Shown one piece after another: positions 53,039-61,149 of a stretch of DNA of 64,000 bases. The notes beneath the pieces are model-generated. The model ran no database searches. It saw only the letters and a program-made list of their open reading frames with translations, and was not told the origin of the DNA. Every line of letters begins with the position of its first letter. Positions within the stretch are counted from its first letter, which is position 1. The stretch comes from Streptomyces tsukubensis (GTDB taxonomy: Bacteria > Actinomycetota > Actinomycetes > Streptomycetales > Streptomycetaceae), in assembly GCF_009296025.1 (NCBI RefSeq), contig NZ_CP045178.1, positions 8,370,001 through 8,434,000 on the forward strand, given 5' to 3'. The translations under genes were made by a program, and so were the position numbers.

Positions 53039-54919
53039 TCACAACTCCACGACATCGCCACCCGGCAGCAGCACCCGGACCACACCCCCGCCCACCTCGC
53101 ACGAGATCGCCTCCCGCAGCGCCCGAGGATCGATCCGGTCCCAGGTGAGCGAGACGAGCGACACCAGTACACGCTCGCCGCCCTCCCACGCGGCGGCGCG
53201 CAGTACAGGCGTCGCGGAGTGCGACCCGAACGCGTTGGCGGCGACCTCGCGGGCGATGGCCGCCTCCGCGTCCCACCCGTACAGCCCCACCAGGGCGCTG
53301 GACAGCCCGGACGCGGTACGCACGAGAGCCCAACCCGGGCCGCACGTGGACTGCGGCTGTTCGCCCGCGGCCACCGCGTAACCGCCCTCGCGCACCGCGG
53401 CCCCCTCCGGGCCCCTGACCCGGTGGACCCTGATCTCCCATGGGCCGTGCGGCGCGCTCGACGTCTCGACGGGGTACACCTCGTTCCCACCCGGCAGCCC
53501 GGCCTCGTGACGCGACACGGCCACCCGCCCCTCGCACCGCACCGGATGGATCCGCTGCCTGCGTGAGGCCGTGCCGTCCGGGGCCAGTAGCGCCACATGC
53601 CCGTCCACCGCACGCTCCCAGGCGTGCCCCGCGGCCTCCGGGGCGGTCACGGTCGAGTACGCCAGCTTCGCGTAGTGCGGATCGTCCTCGGCGGGCCCCT
53701 CCAGCGCGTTGTGGTCACTGCCGTGGTTGGCCAGCCGCACGATCCCGTCGTCGCGCGTACCGTGCAGCAGCCAGCCCGGCGCGGGCAACGCCGTGTACTG
53801 GTCGGCGACCTCCACGGGCAGCGGCTGCTCGCGCTCCGTCCACACGGCGTGATCCGAGGGAAGCAGCAGCCCCAGGAACCCTTTGCTCGCCCAGTACGGC
53901 GACGCGGGACCTGAGTACGGCTGCGTCGCGGGCAGGAACGTGCCGTGCCAGCCCAGCGGCAGCAGCCCCTTCTCGTCGGGGGCGCCCCGCTCCACGAAGT
54001 AGCGGGCGGCGCCGGACGCCAGCCGCCGCGTCAGACCCGGTGCGAGCGGTGTGCACTCGGCGAGCGCGCCCATCCACGCGGGGGCGGTGACCGCGAATCG
54101 GTACGTCAGGGAACGGCCCTGGTGCACCGGGGCCCCGTCCGCGCCGAAGAACTGGGGGTACGTGGTGAGGAAACGCCCCAGCCGCTCCTTGTACACGGCC
54201 GCCCTGCCGCCGTCCTTCTCTCCCGCCATTCGCGCCCACAGCAGCGGATACAGGTGCATGGCCCAGCCGTTGTAGTAGTCGAAGTTGCGGCCCTCGCCGT
54301 CGGTGTACCAGCCGTCGCCCACGTACCAGTCCTCGATCCGGTCGAGGCCGCCGTCGATGTCCGCCTGGGAGTAATCCGCGCCGACCGAGGCGAGGAACTG
54401 TTCGGAGACCACCTGGAAGAGCCGCCAGTTGTTGTCCCAGGTGCGGGCGGAGACGAAACCGGAGAACCAGTCCACGACCCGCTCCCGCACCCCTTCGTCG
54501 AGCCGGTCCCAGATCCACGGCCGCGTCTCGTGCAGACCGACCGCGATGGACGCCGCCTCCACCATCTGCTGTGAGCAGTCGGTCAGTTCCGGCCACGCCT
54601 CCCCCGACCCGCGGTCCGTCCCCGCCGCCAGGCCCGCCGCATAGCGCTCCACCAGCGCGGGATCGGCGTCCGCGCCCGCTCCGGCTATACGGCAGGCCGC
54701 CATCAGGAACGAACGGGCGAATCCCTCCAGCCCGTCCAGGGCCACCCCCGACCACGAGGGCCTTCCCGGCAGCCGGTACTGCGCGCCGCCGGGCGAGGCG
54801 TACGGCACGAGTGAGTCGAGCAGGTGGTCGGCGAGCGCCTCCCAATGCGTGCGGGTCCAGCCGGTGCGGGAGGAGAGGACCCGGTCGGTCGGCGGGAGAT
54901 GGAGGAAAGGCGGAACCAT
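53039..54919 (-). CDS. DUF2264-domain protein (predicted carbohydrate-active)
   Basis: 626 residues from ATG 54919, with AGGAAG upstream; an ATG 12 codons earlier lacks support. No signal peptide. The first 370 residues form the DUF2264 alpha/alpha toroid-like domain: WEALADHLLDSLVPYASPGG, WPELTDCSQQMVEAASIAVG, TWDNNWRLFQVVSEQFLASV, DWYVGDGWYTDGEGRNFDYY and YPQFFGADGAPVHQGRSLTY. The rest is beta-rich. The domain resembles those of polysaccharide lyases and unsaturated glucuronyl-type hydrolases and is often found in pectin or glycan loci. Here it ends a LacI-controlled cluster, downstream of the M60 gene. Confidence 0.88.
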   Translation of the reverse strand: MVPPFLHLPPTDRVLSSRTGWTRTHWEALADHLLDSLVPYASPGGAQYRLPGRPSWSGVALDGLEGFARSFLMAACRIAGAGADADPALVERYAAGLAAGTDRGSGEAWPELTDCSQQMVEAASIAVGLHETRPWIWDRLDEGVRERVVDWFSGFVSARTWDNNWRLFQVVSEQFLASVGADYSQADIDGGLDRIEDWYVGDGWYTDGEGRNFDYYNGWAMHLYPLLWARMAGEKDGGRAAVYKERLGRFLTTYPQFFGADGAPVHQGRSLTYRFAVTAPAWMGALAECTPLAPGLTRRLASGAARYFVERGAPDEKGLLPLGWHGTFLPATQPYSGPASPYWASKGFLGLLLPSDHAVWTEREQPLPVEVADQYTALPAPGWLLHGTRDDGIVRLANHGSDHNALEGPAEDDPHYAKLAYSTVTAPEAAGHAWERAVDGHVALLAPDGTASRRQRIHPVRCEGRVAVSRHEAGLPGGNEVYPVETSSAPHGPWEIRVHRVRGPEGAAVREGGYAVAAGEQPQSTCGPGWALVRTASGLSSALVGLYGWDAEAAIAREVAANAFGSHSATPVLRAAAWEGGERVLVSLVSLTWDRIDPRALREAISCEVGGGVVRVLLPGGDVVEL

Positions 54920-55030
54920 GGGCTTCCTGTCTGCGGTGTGTCCCGCGCCCCGCACGGTGGCGGGACGCGCTGTCGCGCGGTGGCCCCGAAGGGCGGGACG
55001 GCACAGGCCCCGCCCCCGCGGGCGCTCTCG

Positions 55031-56380
55031 TCAGTCGCTCAACGTGCCAGGATCGACGGCCGGCCGGGGCAGCCCCAGCGCGGCCAGCTCCGCCTTCCCT
55101 GTCGCGTCGATGGGGAAGGCCCACGTGTGCACGTAGAAATCAGTGAGGTCGTGGCGGGCGATCCTGCTGGAGTACGTGGCGAGGGCGCGATAGCGCTTGG
55201 CGCTGTCCGTGTGGTCCGACCGCGGGTTCTCCTCCCTGACCAGCCGGTGCAGCCTGGGCCAGAAGTCATCACCGAAGGCCAGTTCCAACTGGCGCAGGGG
55301 CACCAGCTTCTCGTACGCGCCGAAGGACTTCTCGTACGAGAGCCCCGCCGTGCCGAACTTCGCGCGGGAGGACTGGAACGGGTTGAGCCCGGTGGCCGCG
55401 TCGGGGGTCAGCAGATTCGACGGCTGATCCAGGGTGCGCTGCGCGGCCAGCGAGTAGATGTTGACGGTGACCTCGGTCAGCGCCTCGGCCTTGTAGGCGA
55501 ACTGCTGATGCAGGTGCCCGAGTTCGTGGTAGAGCCCCCACCCGCGGGTACGCAGCCCCTCGACGGTGAGGGCCCTGTCGAGATACGCGCGGGGAAAGCC
55601 GTTGTAACCGTGGGTCGCGTAGGCGCCGACCCCCGAAGGCACCTTCGACACCTCGGTGAAGTGGTACCGGCCCGCTTTGCGGGCGTGCTGCGGCTTCGAG
55701 CCGTCGAGGCCGCTGATCCTGGCGTGCGAGTCGATGATCGTCTCGTACAGTCCGAGCAATGCGCTGTGGTCCTGCGACCGGTGGAGCAGCGCCCCCTCGC
55801 GGGTGAGGGTGACGATGGCGTGCGGCGAGTACAGCTCGACCACCGGAAGGCCGGCGCCCGCGTCGAGCCGCTTCTGGAAGCGGGCCTCCGCGTCCCGTTC
55901 CCCCAGCCGGAAGGCCGGGATCTCCCGCGTACCGCTCAGAAATCGCACTCGGGACCGCTCGCCGTCTCCCGCGAGGGAGAGGTAGACGGGTCCGCCGTGC
56001 GGATCGCTCACGGTGTTGTCGCCAGTAGTAAGCGTGTACTTCCTGGGTTGCTGAAGGGTGTCGTCGTCGTTGTAGTAGTCCCACTGGCCGATCCACAGAG
56101 TGGGTATCAGGCCTCCTCCGGCCTCCACCCGCAGCGTGACGGCCGCACCGGGGGAGGCGTACCGGCCTGTCGGCTGGAACTCACTGCCGCGCAGCGCCTG
56201 CGCGAGACGGAGCCTCTCCGCCTCGGCCGATGGCTCGCCGACCACGGTGATCTGTGGATTCGTGGTGGCGGTCAGGGGCTGGGCCGCGGCCGCGTCCTGC
56301 CCTGAGCCGAGGACGGTGAAGGCGCCTGCGGCTACCGTCCCGGCGAGCAGGGAACGGCGGCTGAGGGGGTGTGACGTCAT
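55031..56380 (-). CDS. Tat-exported M60-family metallopeptidase
   Basis: 449 residues from ATG 56380. Tat signal PLSRRSLLAGTVAAGAF with cleavage near residue 33. Gluzincin motif HELGH with His285, Glu286, His289 in RGWGLYHELGHLHQQFAY, and the downstream Glu in ALTEVTVNIYSL (about 303), as in the M60/enhancin family that cuts mucin-like glycoproteins. The N-terminal part is beta-rich (VTLRVEAGGGLIPTLWIGQW), and the core YHFTEVSKVPSGVGAYATHG is typical. It probably frees glycopeptides from host or environmental glycoproteins for the nearby transporter. An operator-like site lies about 150 bases upstream. Confidence 0.92.
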   Translation of the reverse strand: MTSHPLSRRSLLAGTVAAGAFTVLGSGQDAAAAQPLTATTNPQITVVGEPSAEAERLRLAQALRGSEFQPTGRYASPGAAVTLRVEAGGGLIPTLWIGQWDYYNDDDTLQQPRKYTLTTGDNTVSDPHGGPVYLSLAGDGERSRVRFLSGTREIPAFRLGERDAEARFQKRLDAGAGLPVVELYSPHAIVTLTREGALLHRSQDHSALLGLYETIIDSHARISGLDGSKPQHARKAGRYHFTEVSKVPSGVGAYATHGYNGFPRAYLDRALTVEGLRTRGWGLYHELGHLHQQFAYKAEALTEVTVNIYSLAAQRTLDQPSNLLTPDAATGLNPFQSSRAKFGTAGLSYEKSFGAYEKLVPLRQLELAFGDDFWPRLHRLVREENPRSDHTDSAKRYRALATYSSRIARHDLTDFYVHTWAFPIDATGKAELAALGLPRPAVDPGTLSD

Positions 56381-56756
56381 GGGGGAGTCTCCTTACGCGG
56401 CGGAGTACGAGGTACGGAGCGCGGAGCGCGAAGCAGGAGGTGCGGGTGTGCGGAGCAGGCGCTGCGGGTGTGCGTGGAACGCCGGCACGGCAGCACGGGA
56501 GCGAGGACGCACATGCCGACGGGCGTCAGCATGTAAGCGGTTGCTGTCCTGGTGCAAGACCAGGAGGGATCTTTCTACGGGGTTTCTGCGCGTACCGCGT
56601 ACCGTGCGTGTACCGCGGCCGTGCCGTGTGCGCCCTGCGCGCCCCGAACGCGAGGCGCGGGCCTGCCGGGCCCACGCCCACGGACACGTACCAGATCCGA
56701 GCGCGGACCCACCGGGGCCCGAACCTGCCGCGCTCCGGGCCCGGACGCGCCGGGAC
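56381..56756. other. Region between LacI and M60 genes
   Basis: 376 bases; no gene. It carries the promoter of the M60 gene (minus strand) and an operator-like sequence at 56532-56545. Nothing else seen. Confidence 0.6.
56532..56545. promoter_or_regulatory. LacI-type operator 1 (TGTAAGCGGTTGCT)
   Basis: Matches TAANCGNTTA-type LacI-family sites (TAAGCGGTTG) and shares GTAAGCGGTT with operator 3. About 150 bases before the M60 start. Confidence 0.6.
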
Positions 56757-57818
56757 TCAGCGCCCGCTTCCCCGCGGGCCCCGCGCCCGCACCGAGTCCC
56801 GCACCACGATGTGGGTGCCGAGCTTGACCGCGCCCTCGCCCGCTGGCCGCCATCCGTCGCCCTCTCCCGGGGAGGCGAGCCGCACCGACTGCCGGCCCAT
56901 CTCCTCCAGCGGCACATGGACCGTCGTCAGCCGGGGCCGCAGCGGCAGCGCCGCGGGGACGTCGTCGTAGCCCACGAGGGAGATGTCGTCGGGCACCCGT
57001 ACCCCCGCCTCCTCCAGCGCCTGGAGCGCGCCGATCGCCACCATGTCGTTGGCGGCGAAGACCGCGCTGAACTCCAGTGTGGAGCGCAGGATCTCGGAGA
57101 GCCTGTGATGTCCGAACGCGGGACTGAACGCGCCGGTGTGCACCAGCTCGGGAACGTGCCCAGCCCCTCGCATGTCCAGCGCCCTGCGGTGCCCCGCGAG
57201 CCGGTCCCTGGTGGTCGACAGGTTCGGCGGACCACCCAGATACAGGATCCGCTCGTGCCCCTGGGTCAGGAGATGGTCGGTGATGGCGAAGGCGCCGCCC
57301 TCGTTGTCGTACTCGACGGAGACCGTCGGCACGTCCTGGCCGATCGACGGCCGCCCGCACAGGACCAGTCGGGAGCCACCCGCGTGCAAGTCCCGCGCGC
57401 GTTTGGCCAGTTCCTTGGAGTGGGACCGGTCGGAGTGCGCGCCTCCCACCAGGATCACCATGTCCGCCCGCTGCTCGTGCAGCAGATCGACGAAGGCCAG
57501 CTCCCGTTCCGGGTCGCCCCTCGTGGAGGACACCATGCACAGCCTGCCCGACTCGGAGGCCTCGCGTTCCACCCCCCGTGCGATCAGCGAGAAGAACGGG
57601 TCCACCAGGTCCTGCACGATGATCCCGACAGTCCGGTTGGACGTGCCGGCCAGCGCGCGGGCGTGGGCGTTGATCACGTATCCGAGCTCGCGGATGGCGA
57701 GTTCGACCCGGTCACGGGTGGCCTGCGCCACCGGATAGTTGTGGTTCAGCACCCGGGAGACCGTCGCGGACGAGACCCCCGCCCGCTCCGCGACATCATT
57801 GATGGTCGCCCTCCGCAC
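56757..57818 (-). CDS. LacI-family transcriptional regulator
   Basis: 353 residues from GTG 57818, which has AAGGGGG upstream; the frame is open far upstream but the family starts here. HTH at 4-26: ATINDVAERAGVSSATVSRV LNHNYPV, with the hinge helix INAHARALAG. Sugar-binding core typical of the family: GIIVQDLVDPFFSLIARGVE, SVEYDNEGGAFAITDHLL, GHERILYLGGPPN, AVFAANDMVAIGALQALEEA and ISLVGYDDVPAALPLRPRLT. Likely repressor of the flanking glycan genes through the TAAGCG operators; the inducer is unknown. Confidence 0.95.
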   Translation of the reverse strand: MRRATINDVAERAGVSSATVSRVLNHNYPVAQATRDRVELAIRELGYVINAHARALAGTSNRTVGIIVQDLVDPFFSLIARGVEREASESGRLCMVSSTRGDPERELAFVDLLHEQRADMVILVGGAHSDRSHSKELAKRARDLHAGGSRLVLCGRPSIGQDVPTVSVEYDNEGGAFAITDHLLTQGHERILYLGGPPNLSTTRDRLAGHRRALDMRGAGHVPELVHTGAFSPAFGHHRLSEILRSTLEFSAVFAANDMVAIGALQALEEAGVRVPDDISLVGYDDVPAALPLRPRLTTVHVPLEEMGRQSVRLASPGEGDGWRPAGEGAVKLGTHIVVRDSVRARGPRGSGR

Positions 57819-57946
57819 GTTGTCCGCCCCCTTCGTGTCCGCGCGCCCTTCGTCCGGCCGCGTGCCCGGATCCGGTCCTGGCTCCCCGCCCGGCCCGCCG
57901 CGAGCCGAGCCTATTGCCTGCGCGCCCGCCCCGGCGCCGTACCTGT

Positions 57947-58987
57947 TCACGCGATCCGCCCCAGTTCCTCGGGGCGTACCCGGTGGAGAAGCGGACGTCC
58001 CGACGCGTATCTGGCGATCTCCTCCACCGCGACCGCGCCGAGCCGCCGCACCTCGTTGTCGAGTGCGCCCGCGAGGTGCGGCGTCACGAACGCCCCCGAG
58101 TGGCTCCACAGTGGGTGGTCGGCGGGCAGCGGCTCGGGATCCGTCACGTCGAGCACCGCGTCGAGACGGCCGGAGGTCACCTGCTCCGTGAGGGCCTCGG
58201 TGTCGATCAGGGCGCCCCGCGCGGTGTTGATGAGCAGGCTGCCCGCACGCATCAGGGACAGCCGCCGCCGGTCGAGCATGTGCCGGGTCTCCGGAAGGTC
58301 GGGCGCGTGCACCGTGACCACGTCGCTGGTGGCCACGAGCGTGTCCAGATCCACCCGGTCCACCCCGAGCCCGGCCGCCTCCTCCACCGTCGTGTAGGGG
58401 TCGTGCAGTTGCACGGTCACATCGAGGACCCGCAGCAGCTCGATGAGTCTGCGGCCCGTGTGCGAGGCGCCGATGACCCCGATCGTGAGACCCGAGGTGC
58501 CGAGCCACGGCAGCGCGTCCAACTCGTCGGCCGTGCGGTGCTCGTGGGTCACGCGGAAGCGGTCGGCGAGCCGGAACGCCCGTTTCGCGCCGAGGATGAT
58601 GGCGGCGAGCGTGAACTCGGCCACCGGCACGGCGTTGGCCGCCGCCGCTGACGAGACCTGCACACCCCGTTCGTACACCTCGGGCGCGATCAGGTGTTTC
58701 ACCGTGCCCGCCGCGTGCACCACGGCCCGCAGCCGGGGCGCGCGCTCCAGCACACCCGCGTCGATCCGCTCCGCACCCCACCCCGTGAGCAGCACCTCGG
58801 CGTCCGCGAGTACCGGGGCCGCAGCGGGGGAGTCGAAGCCGTCCCGCAACACGGTGGACTGGAGATCGCAGACCTCCTCCAGTCTGGACCGCAGCGCGGG
58901 CGGCAGCAGGTCCTCGGCCGGCAGTCCGCGACCGAGGACCACGACGGTGCGCGGACGACCGGAAGCCGCCTGATGACTGATGTCCAC
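57947..58987 (-). CDS. D-isomer-specific 2-hydroxyacid dehydrogenase
   Basis: 346 residues from GTG 58987 (GGAGG upstream). NAD-dependent; catalytic triad visible as Arg in LINTARGALIDTE, Glu in VTDPEPLPADHP and His in FVTPHLAGAL. Rossmann segment LTIGVIGASHTGRRLIELLR has Ser-His where GxGxxG usually has Gly, a common variant in sugar-locus paralogs. Often found next to DUF2264 and ABC sugar genes, where it may reduce a keto acid derived from the glycan. Its promoter region contains operator 2 and is shared with the ABC transporter genes. Confidence 0.92.
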   Translation of the reverse strand: MDISHQAASGRPRTVVVLGRGLPAEDLLPPALRSRLEEVCDLQSTVLRDGFDSPAAAPVLADAEVLLTGWGAERIDAGVLERAPRLRAVVHAAGTVKHLIAPEVYERGVQVSSAAAANAVPVAEFTLAAIILGAKRAFRLADRFRVTHEHRTADELDALPWLGTSGLTIGVIGASHTGRRLIELLRVLDVTVQLHDPYTTVEEAAGLGVDRVDLDTLVATSDVVTVHAPDLPETRHMLDRRRLSLMRAGSLLINTARGALIDTEALTEQVTSGRLDAVLDVTDPEPLPADHPLWSHSGAFVTPHLAGALDNEVRRLGAVAVEEIARYASGRPLLHRVRPEELGRIA

Positions 58988-59000
58988 CCTGCCTCCGAAC

Positions 59001-59016
59001 AGTAAGCGTGTACTAC
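59001..59016. promoter_or_regulatory. LacI-type operator 2 (AGTAAGCGTGTACTAC)
   Basis: 14 bases upstream of the hydroxyacid dehydrogenase start. Shares GTAAGCG and TACTACG with operator 3, in a divergent promoter region. Confidence 0.55.
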
Positions 59017-59173
59017 GAGCTTCTGAAAAGTAGGGACCGGCATGGCGGGGCGTCAACCGGTGACGCGCCACCAACCTTCCGCAAATCCGGTCAGGTTGGT
59101 ACGGAACGCATCCATTTTGTGACGGCGCGCAAAGACGTGACCCAGAGGATCGCCCGAAACTATTGACGATTGA

Positions 59174-59190
59174 CGTAAGCGGTTACTACG
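59174..59190. promoter_or_regulatory. LacI-type operator 3 (CGTAAGCGGTTACTACG)
   Basis: GTAAGCGGTTAC fits the LacI-family consensus GTAANCGNTTAC well. It overlaps a promoter with TTGACG at 59163-59168 or 59170-59175, just before the ABC permease start at 59201, the place expected for repression. Confidence 0.7.
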
Positions 59191-59200
59191 TTTCCGGGCC

Positions 59201-60196
59201 ATGGCTGAGACAGCAACTCAAGTGGCCGGAACGCGGCGGAAACGGGCCGGGAAAGCCACTGCTCATGGCACGGGCCGACACCTCACGCTCCGGCAGCGCA
59301 TCAGACGTGACAAGGTGATGCTGCTGCTCTGCCTACCGGGGCTTCTCTATTTCGTGGTCTTCCACTACGTGCCCCTGCTCGGCTATGTGACGGCCTTCCA
59401 GGACTACCAGCCCTACCTCGGATACGCGCAGAGCGCCTGGGTGGGGTTCACCAACTTCACCGAGGCCTTCACGGAAGCCGCGTTCTGGTCGGCGACGGGC
59501 AACACCCTGACCATCGCCCTCGTCCAGCTCGTCTTCTTCTTCCCCGTGCCGATCGTCCTCGCCCTGCTCCTCAACAGCGTGGTCAGCGACAAGGTCAGAC
59601 GGTTCGTCCAGAGCATCGTCTATCTGCCGCACTTCATCGGCTGGGTCATCATCGTCTCGATCTTCCAGCAGATCCTGGGCGGCGCGGGCGTCGTGCCGGA
59701 CCTTCTGGGCTCCATGGGCCTGCCCCGCTACGACATGATGAGCGACCCCGGCGCCTTCCCCTGGCTCCTCACCCTCCAACTGGTGTGGAAGGACGCGGGC
59801 TGGGGGACGATCATCATCCTCGCCGCACTGCTCAACATCGACAAACAGCACTACGAGGCCGCCGCCATCGACGGAGCGGGCCGCTGGCGCCGCACCTGGC
59901 ACGTCACGCTGCCCGGCGTCGCCCCGGTCATCATCCTGCTCCTCATCCTCAATCTCGGGCAGATCCTGTCCGTCGGCTTCGAGCAGATCCTGCTGCAACG
60001 TGACGCAGTGGGCCCGGGGGCAGGCGAAGTCCTCGACACCTACGTGTACTTCCACGGAATCAAGGACGGCGACTGGGGCACCTCCGCGGCCGTCGGTCTC
60101 GTCAAGGCCGTCATCGGCACCGCACTCGTCCTGGGCGCCAACAAGCTCGCCCACTTCTTCGGCCATGAGGGGATCTACCGTGGCGCTGACCGCTGA
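59201..60196 (+). CDS. Sugar ABC transporter permease, LplB type
   Basis: 331 residues. Six membrane segments after a basic N-terminus: VMLLLCLPGLLYFVVFHYVP first, then TLTIALVQLVFFFPVPIVLA and others. ABC permease EAA loop EAAAIDGAGRWRRTWHVTLP, which contacts the ATPase. The FHYVPLLGYVTAFQDYQPYL motif is typical of the LplB/polygalacturonan-oligosaccharide group. First gene of a likely operon permease-permease-binding protein-peptidase. No ATPase gene is present, so a shared MsiK-type ATPase is probably used. Confidence 0.95.
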   Translation: MAETATQVAGTRRKRAGKATAHGTGRHLTLRQRIRRDKVMLLLCLPGLLYFVVFHYVPLLGYVTAFQDYQPYLGYAQSAWVGFTNFTEAFTEAAFWSATGNTLTIALVQLVFFFPVPIVLALLLNSVVSDKVRRFVQSIVYLPHFIGWVIIVSIFQQILGGAGVVPDLLGSMGLPRYDMMSDPGAFPWLLTLQLVWKDAGWGTIIILAALLNIDKQHYEAAAIDGAGRWRRTWHVTLPGVAPVIILLLILNLGQILSVGFEQILLQRDAVGPGAGEVLDTYVYFHGIKDGDWGTSAAVGLVKAVIGTALVLGANKLAHFFGHEGIYRGADR

Positions 60197-61115
60197 GAAC
60201 CGGCGGCCCGCCGCCGCACGCAGGGCCGCACGGAAGCCCGCCCGCCCGCCGTGGATGGAGAAACCGACCCGGCTCGGCCTCGGCGCCAAAGGGCTCGTCC
60301 TCACCCTGGTCGTGGCCGCGGTCGTCTATCCACTGCTCGGCGTCATCGGAACGAGCTTCGCCTCGCAGAGCGACATCATCGAATCCACCGGTCTTGTGCT
60401 CTGGCCCACCCACCCGAGTCTTGAGGCCTACCGCACCATCTTCACCGGCGGTGTCGTCACCCGCGCCCTCCTCGTCAGCATCGGTGTCACCGTCTTCGGC
60501 ACCCTCGCCAGCCTGCTGGTCACCATCGGCATGGCCTACGGCCTCTCCCGCCGGGGCGTCGTCGGCTCCCGCTTCATCCTGATGACCGCGCTGTTCACGA
60601 TGCTCTTCAACCCGGGCGTCATCCCCAACTTCCTCCTCATCAACGAGCTGGGGCTCTACAACACCTTCGCGGCCCTGGTGATGCCGACCCTGGTCAGCGC
60701 CTTCAACCTGGTGGTGCTGCGCTCGTTCTTCATGAACCTGCCCGACGACCTGTACGACGCGGCCAAGGTGGACGGGGCCGGCGACTTCCGCACGCTGGTC
60801 CGGATCGCCCTGCCGCTGTCCAAGGCCGTCATCGCCGTCATCAGCCTCTTCTACGCCGTCACCTACTGGAACGCGTTCTTCAACGCGATGCTCTACCTCG
60901 GCGACAACGACAAGTGGCCGCTGCCCATGGTGCTGCGGACCTTCGTCCTCCAGGGGCAGAGCCTGGACAGCGCCTCCGCGGGCGAGGCCGTGGCCCCCGT
61001 GCAGTCGGTGCAGATGGCGGTGCTCGTCGTCGCCGTCGTACCGATCCTCTGCGTCTACCCCTTCCTCCAGCGCTACTTCACGAAGGGCGTGCTCACCGGC
61101 GCCGTCAAGGGCTGA
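60180..61115 (+). CDS. Sugar ABC transporter permease, YtcP/LplC type
   Basis: 311 residues from GTG 60180, with GAGGGG upstream; it overlaps the end of the first permease by 17 bases, a sign of coupled translation. Six membrane segments. EAA loop DDLYDAAKVDGAGDFRTLVR IALPLS. The FNPGVIPNFLLINELGLYNT segment and SYWNAFFNA-like TYWNAFFNAMLYLGDNDKWP are typical of the partner permease in oligosaccharide systems. Confidence 0.94.
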   Translation: MALTAENRRPAAARRAARKPARPPWMEKPTRLGLGAKGLVLTLVVAAVVYPLLGVIGTSFASQSDIIESTGLVLWPTHPSLEAYRTIFTGGVVTRALLVSIGVTVFGTLASLLVTIGMAYGLSRRGVVGSRFILMTALFTMLFNPGVIPNFLLINELGLYNTFAALVMPTLVSAFNLVVLRSFFMNLPDDLYDAAKVDGAGDFRTLVRIALPLSKAVIAVISLFYAVTYWNAFFNAMLYLGDNDKWPLPMVLRTFVLQGQSLDSASAGEAVAPVQSVQMAVLVVAVVPILCVYPFLQRYFTKGVLTGAVKG

Positions 61116-61149
61116 CCCGCCCCCGATTCCCTTCTCACAGGAGACCCAG

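Noticed and set aside
52676..53566. 296-codon plus-strand frame through the repeat region
   Set aside because: Its second half is antisense to the DUF2264 gene and the first half crosses non-triplet repeats.
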